A stretch of 14,088 bases of DNA from Actinomycetota bacterium (GTDB taxonomy: Bacteria; Actinomycetota; Actinomycetes; Nanopelagicales; Nanopelagicaceae): NCBI GenBank assembly GCA_009705235.1, contig WLCR01000011.1, positions 1 to 14,088 on the forward strand, written 5' to 3'. The notes below the pieces were generated by a model. That model was not told the origin of the DNA. It saw nothing but the letters and a program-made list of their open reading frames with translations, and did not search any database. Both the position numbers and the translations under genes were made by a program. This document shows, piece by piece, positions 13,458 to 14,088 of this stretch (its first letter is position 1; each line of letters begins with the position of its first letter).

Positions 13458-14036
13458 GTGGATGCGAATGCTTTTGAGCGATTAGTCGATCATCTTCGTA
13501 CATTTACTCCGCGGGCAGAAGTTTCGCTCATCGAAGTACCTGCTCCGCAAAAATTAGCAACCTTTTCTTTTGCATTTTCCGCCGATGTTTCAAACGGTTT
13601 AGTCGGTGATGAAGAAGATGAAGTGGCAAATGGTCGATTTGTGCTGTTGCACGAGCCGGGTGGCCAGGCTACGTGGGATGGAGAATTTCGTTGTGTGACC
13701 TTTGTCAGTGCTGATGTGGATCCAGTAATGCAAGAAGATCCATTGTTACCAGAAGTGGGTTGGAGTTGGTTTCTGGAATCACTTGAAAGCAACAACTGTG
13801 TGTACAACGCTCCCAGTGGAACGGTGACACGTGTATCTAGCGCCTCTTTTGGAAAACTGTCGCCTCGTAATGATGATGCGGAAATTGAAATTCGAGCTTC
13901 GTGGACGCCAATCATCTCTGAACCACACGAATTGATGAAACATATTGAAAGTTGGTGCAACTTGATTTCAGAGGTAGCGGGTTTACCGCCCGTACCTGAA
14001 GGCGTCTCCGCAATTTCTGCTGCGCGTCGTCAATAA
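13458..14036 (+). CDS. DUF3000 domain-containing protein
   Basis: A 192-residue cytosolic protein recognised as the actinobacterial DUF3000 family, the counterpart of Rv2680. Recognisable parts are GRFVLLHEPGGQATWDGEFR around residues 58-77, VGWSWFLESL near 101-110, the SFGKLSPR segment, and the C-terminal ESWCNLISEVAGLPPVPEGV. There is no signal peptide or membrane segment. Its function is unknown, but it is habitually encoded just before ribonuclease D, as here, where the next start lies two bases after its stop. That link suggests a role in RNA metabolism, though this is only guilt by association. The GTG start is the only reasonable one and has a leaderless-type -10. Confidence 0.88.
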   Translation: MDANAFERLVDHLRTFTPRAEVSLIEVPAPQKLATFSFAFSADVSNGLVGDEEDEVANGRFVLLHEPGGQATWDGEFRCVTFVSADVDPVMQEDPLLPEVGWSWFLESLESNNCVYNAPSGTVTRVSSASFGKLSPRNDDAEIEIRASWTPIISEPHELMKHIESWCNLISEVAGLPPVPEGVSAISAARRQ

Positions 14037-14038
14037 TT

Positions 14039-14088
14039 ATGACCGAAGAACTCGTGGTAGTACCTTTGCTGCAACCTGCTGAAGGAAC
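14039..14088 (+). CDS. Probable ribonuclease D (partial, N-terminus only)
   Basis: Only the first 16 codons lie in the window, beginning MTEELVVVPLLQPAEG. The PLLxPxEG segment resembles the N-terminus of actinobacterial ribonuclease D proteins (Rv2681 type, a 3'-5' exonuclease with an HRDC domain). The position directly after a DUF3000 gene, with a two-base gap, supports the call. No catalytic residue is visible, so the assignment depends on context. Confidence 0.65.
   Translation, partial: MTEELVVVPLLQPAEG

Overview
The window looks like chromosomal DNA from a streamlined actinobacterium of moderate GC. The best guess is a freshwater acI-type lineage (Nanopelagicales, Planktophila-like). 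This is an inference from gene content, the lack of spacer DNA and the leaderless promoters; no rRNA is present to prove it. Gene content is clearly actinobacterial: a PimB-type mannosyltransferase, a FadD15-like acyl-CoA ligase, a GlkA-type ROK glucokinase next to an SRPBCC protein, a DUF3000 protein followed by the start of ribonuclease D, and a PadR regulator of the type found beside inositol-phosphate synthase. No rRNA, tRNA, CRISPR array, insertion sequence or phage gene was found.

Layout. 1-489 (minus): a PadR regulator running off the left edge. 490-711: a divergent regulatory region with a perfect 12-bp palindrome, a repeated 10-mer and a possible hairpin. 712-3318 (plus): NCS2 uracil/xanthine permease, LysE-type exporter and a stand-alone PD-(D/E)XK nuclease with two CxxC pairs. 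3315-4007 (minus): PlsC-like acyltransferase. 4052-5292 (plus): a small acidic protein translationally coupled to a Gfo/Idh/MocA oxidoreductase. 5323-6709 (minus): SRPBCC protein then glucokinase. 6763-9622 (plus): FadD15-like ligase, a very small histidine kinase and its LuxR-type response regulator. 9611-12035 (minus): a 70-residue four-cysteine protein, an NlpC/P60 wall hydrolase and the mannosyltransferase. 12070-12561 (plus): RibD-C-type reductase. 12558-13397 (minus): EamA transporter. 13458-14088 (plus): DUF3000 protein and the first 16 codons of a probable ribonuclease D.

How the genes fit together. Much of the middle serves the cell envelope: phospholipid acylation (PlsC), fatty-acid activation (FadD), phosphatidylinositol mannoside synthesis (PimB) and peptidoglycan cleavage (NlpC/P60). 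It resembles the Mycobacterium tuberculosis Rv2182c-Rv2190c neighbourhood as I recall it, with a two-component pair placed between the fadD15 and pimB counterparts. If the gene beyond the left edge is inositol-phosphate synthase, as in mycobacteria, both ends of the inositol-to-mannoside route lie close together.

Two structural themes stand out. Three of four convergent gene pairs overlap by 4 to 12 bp, so no room exists for ordinary terminators. Several genes have no Shine-Dalgarno sequence but carry a TAnnnT hexamer exactly six bases before the start codon, the pattern expected of leaderless transcripts.
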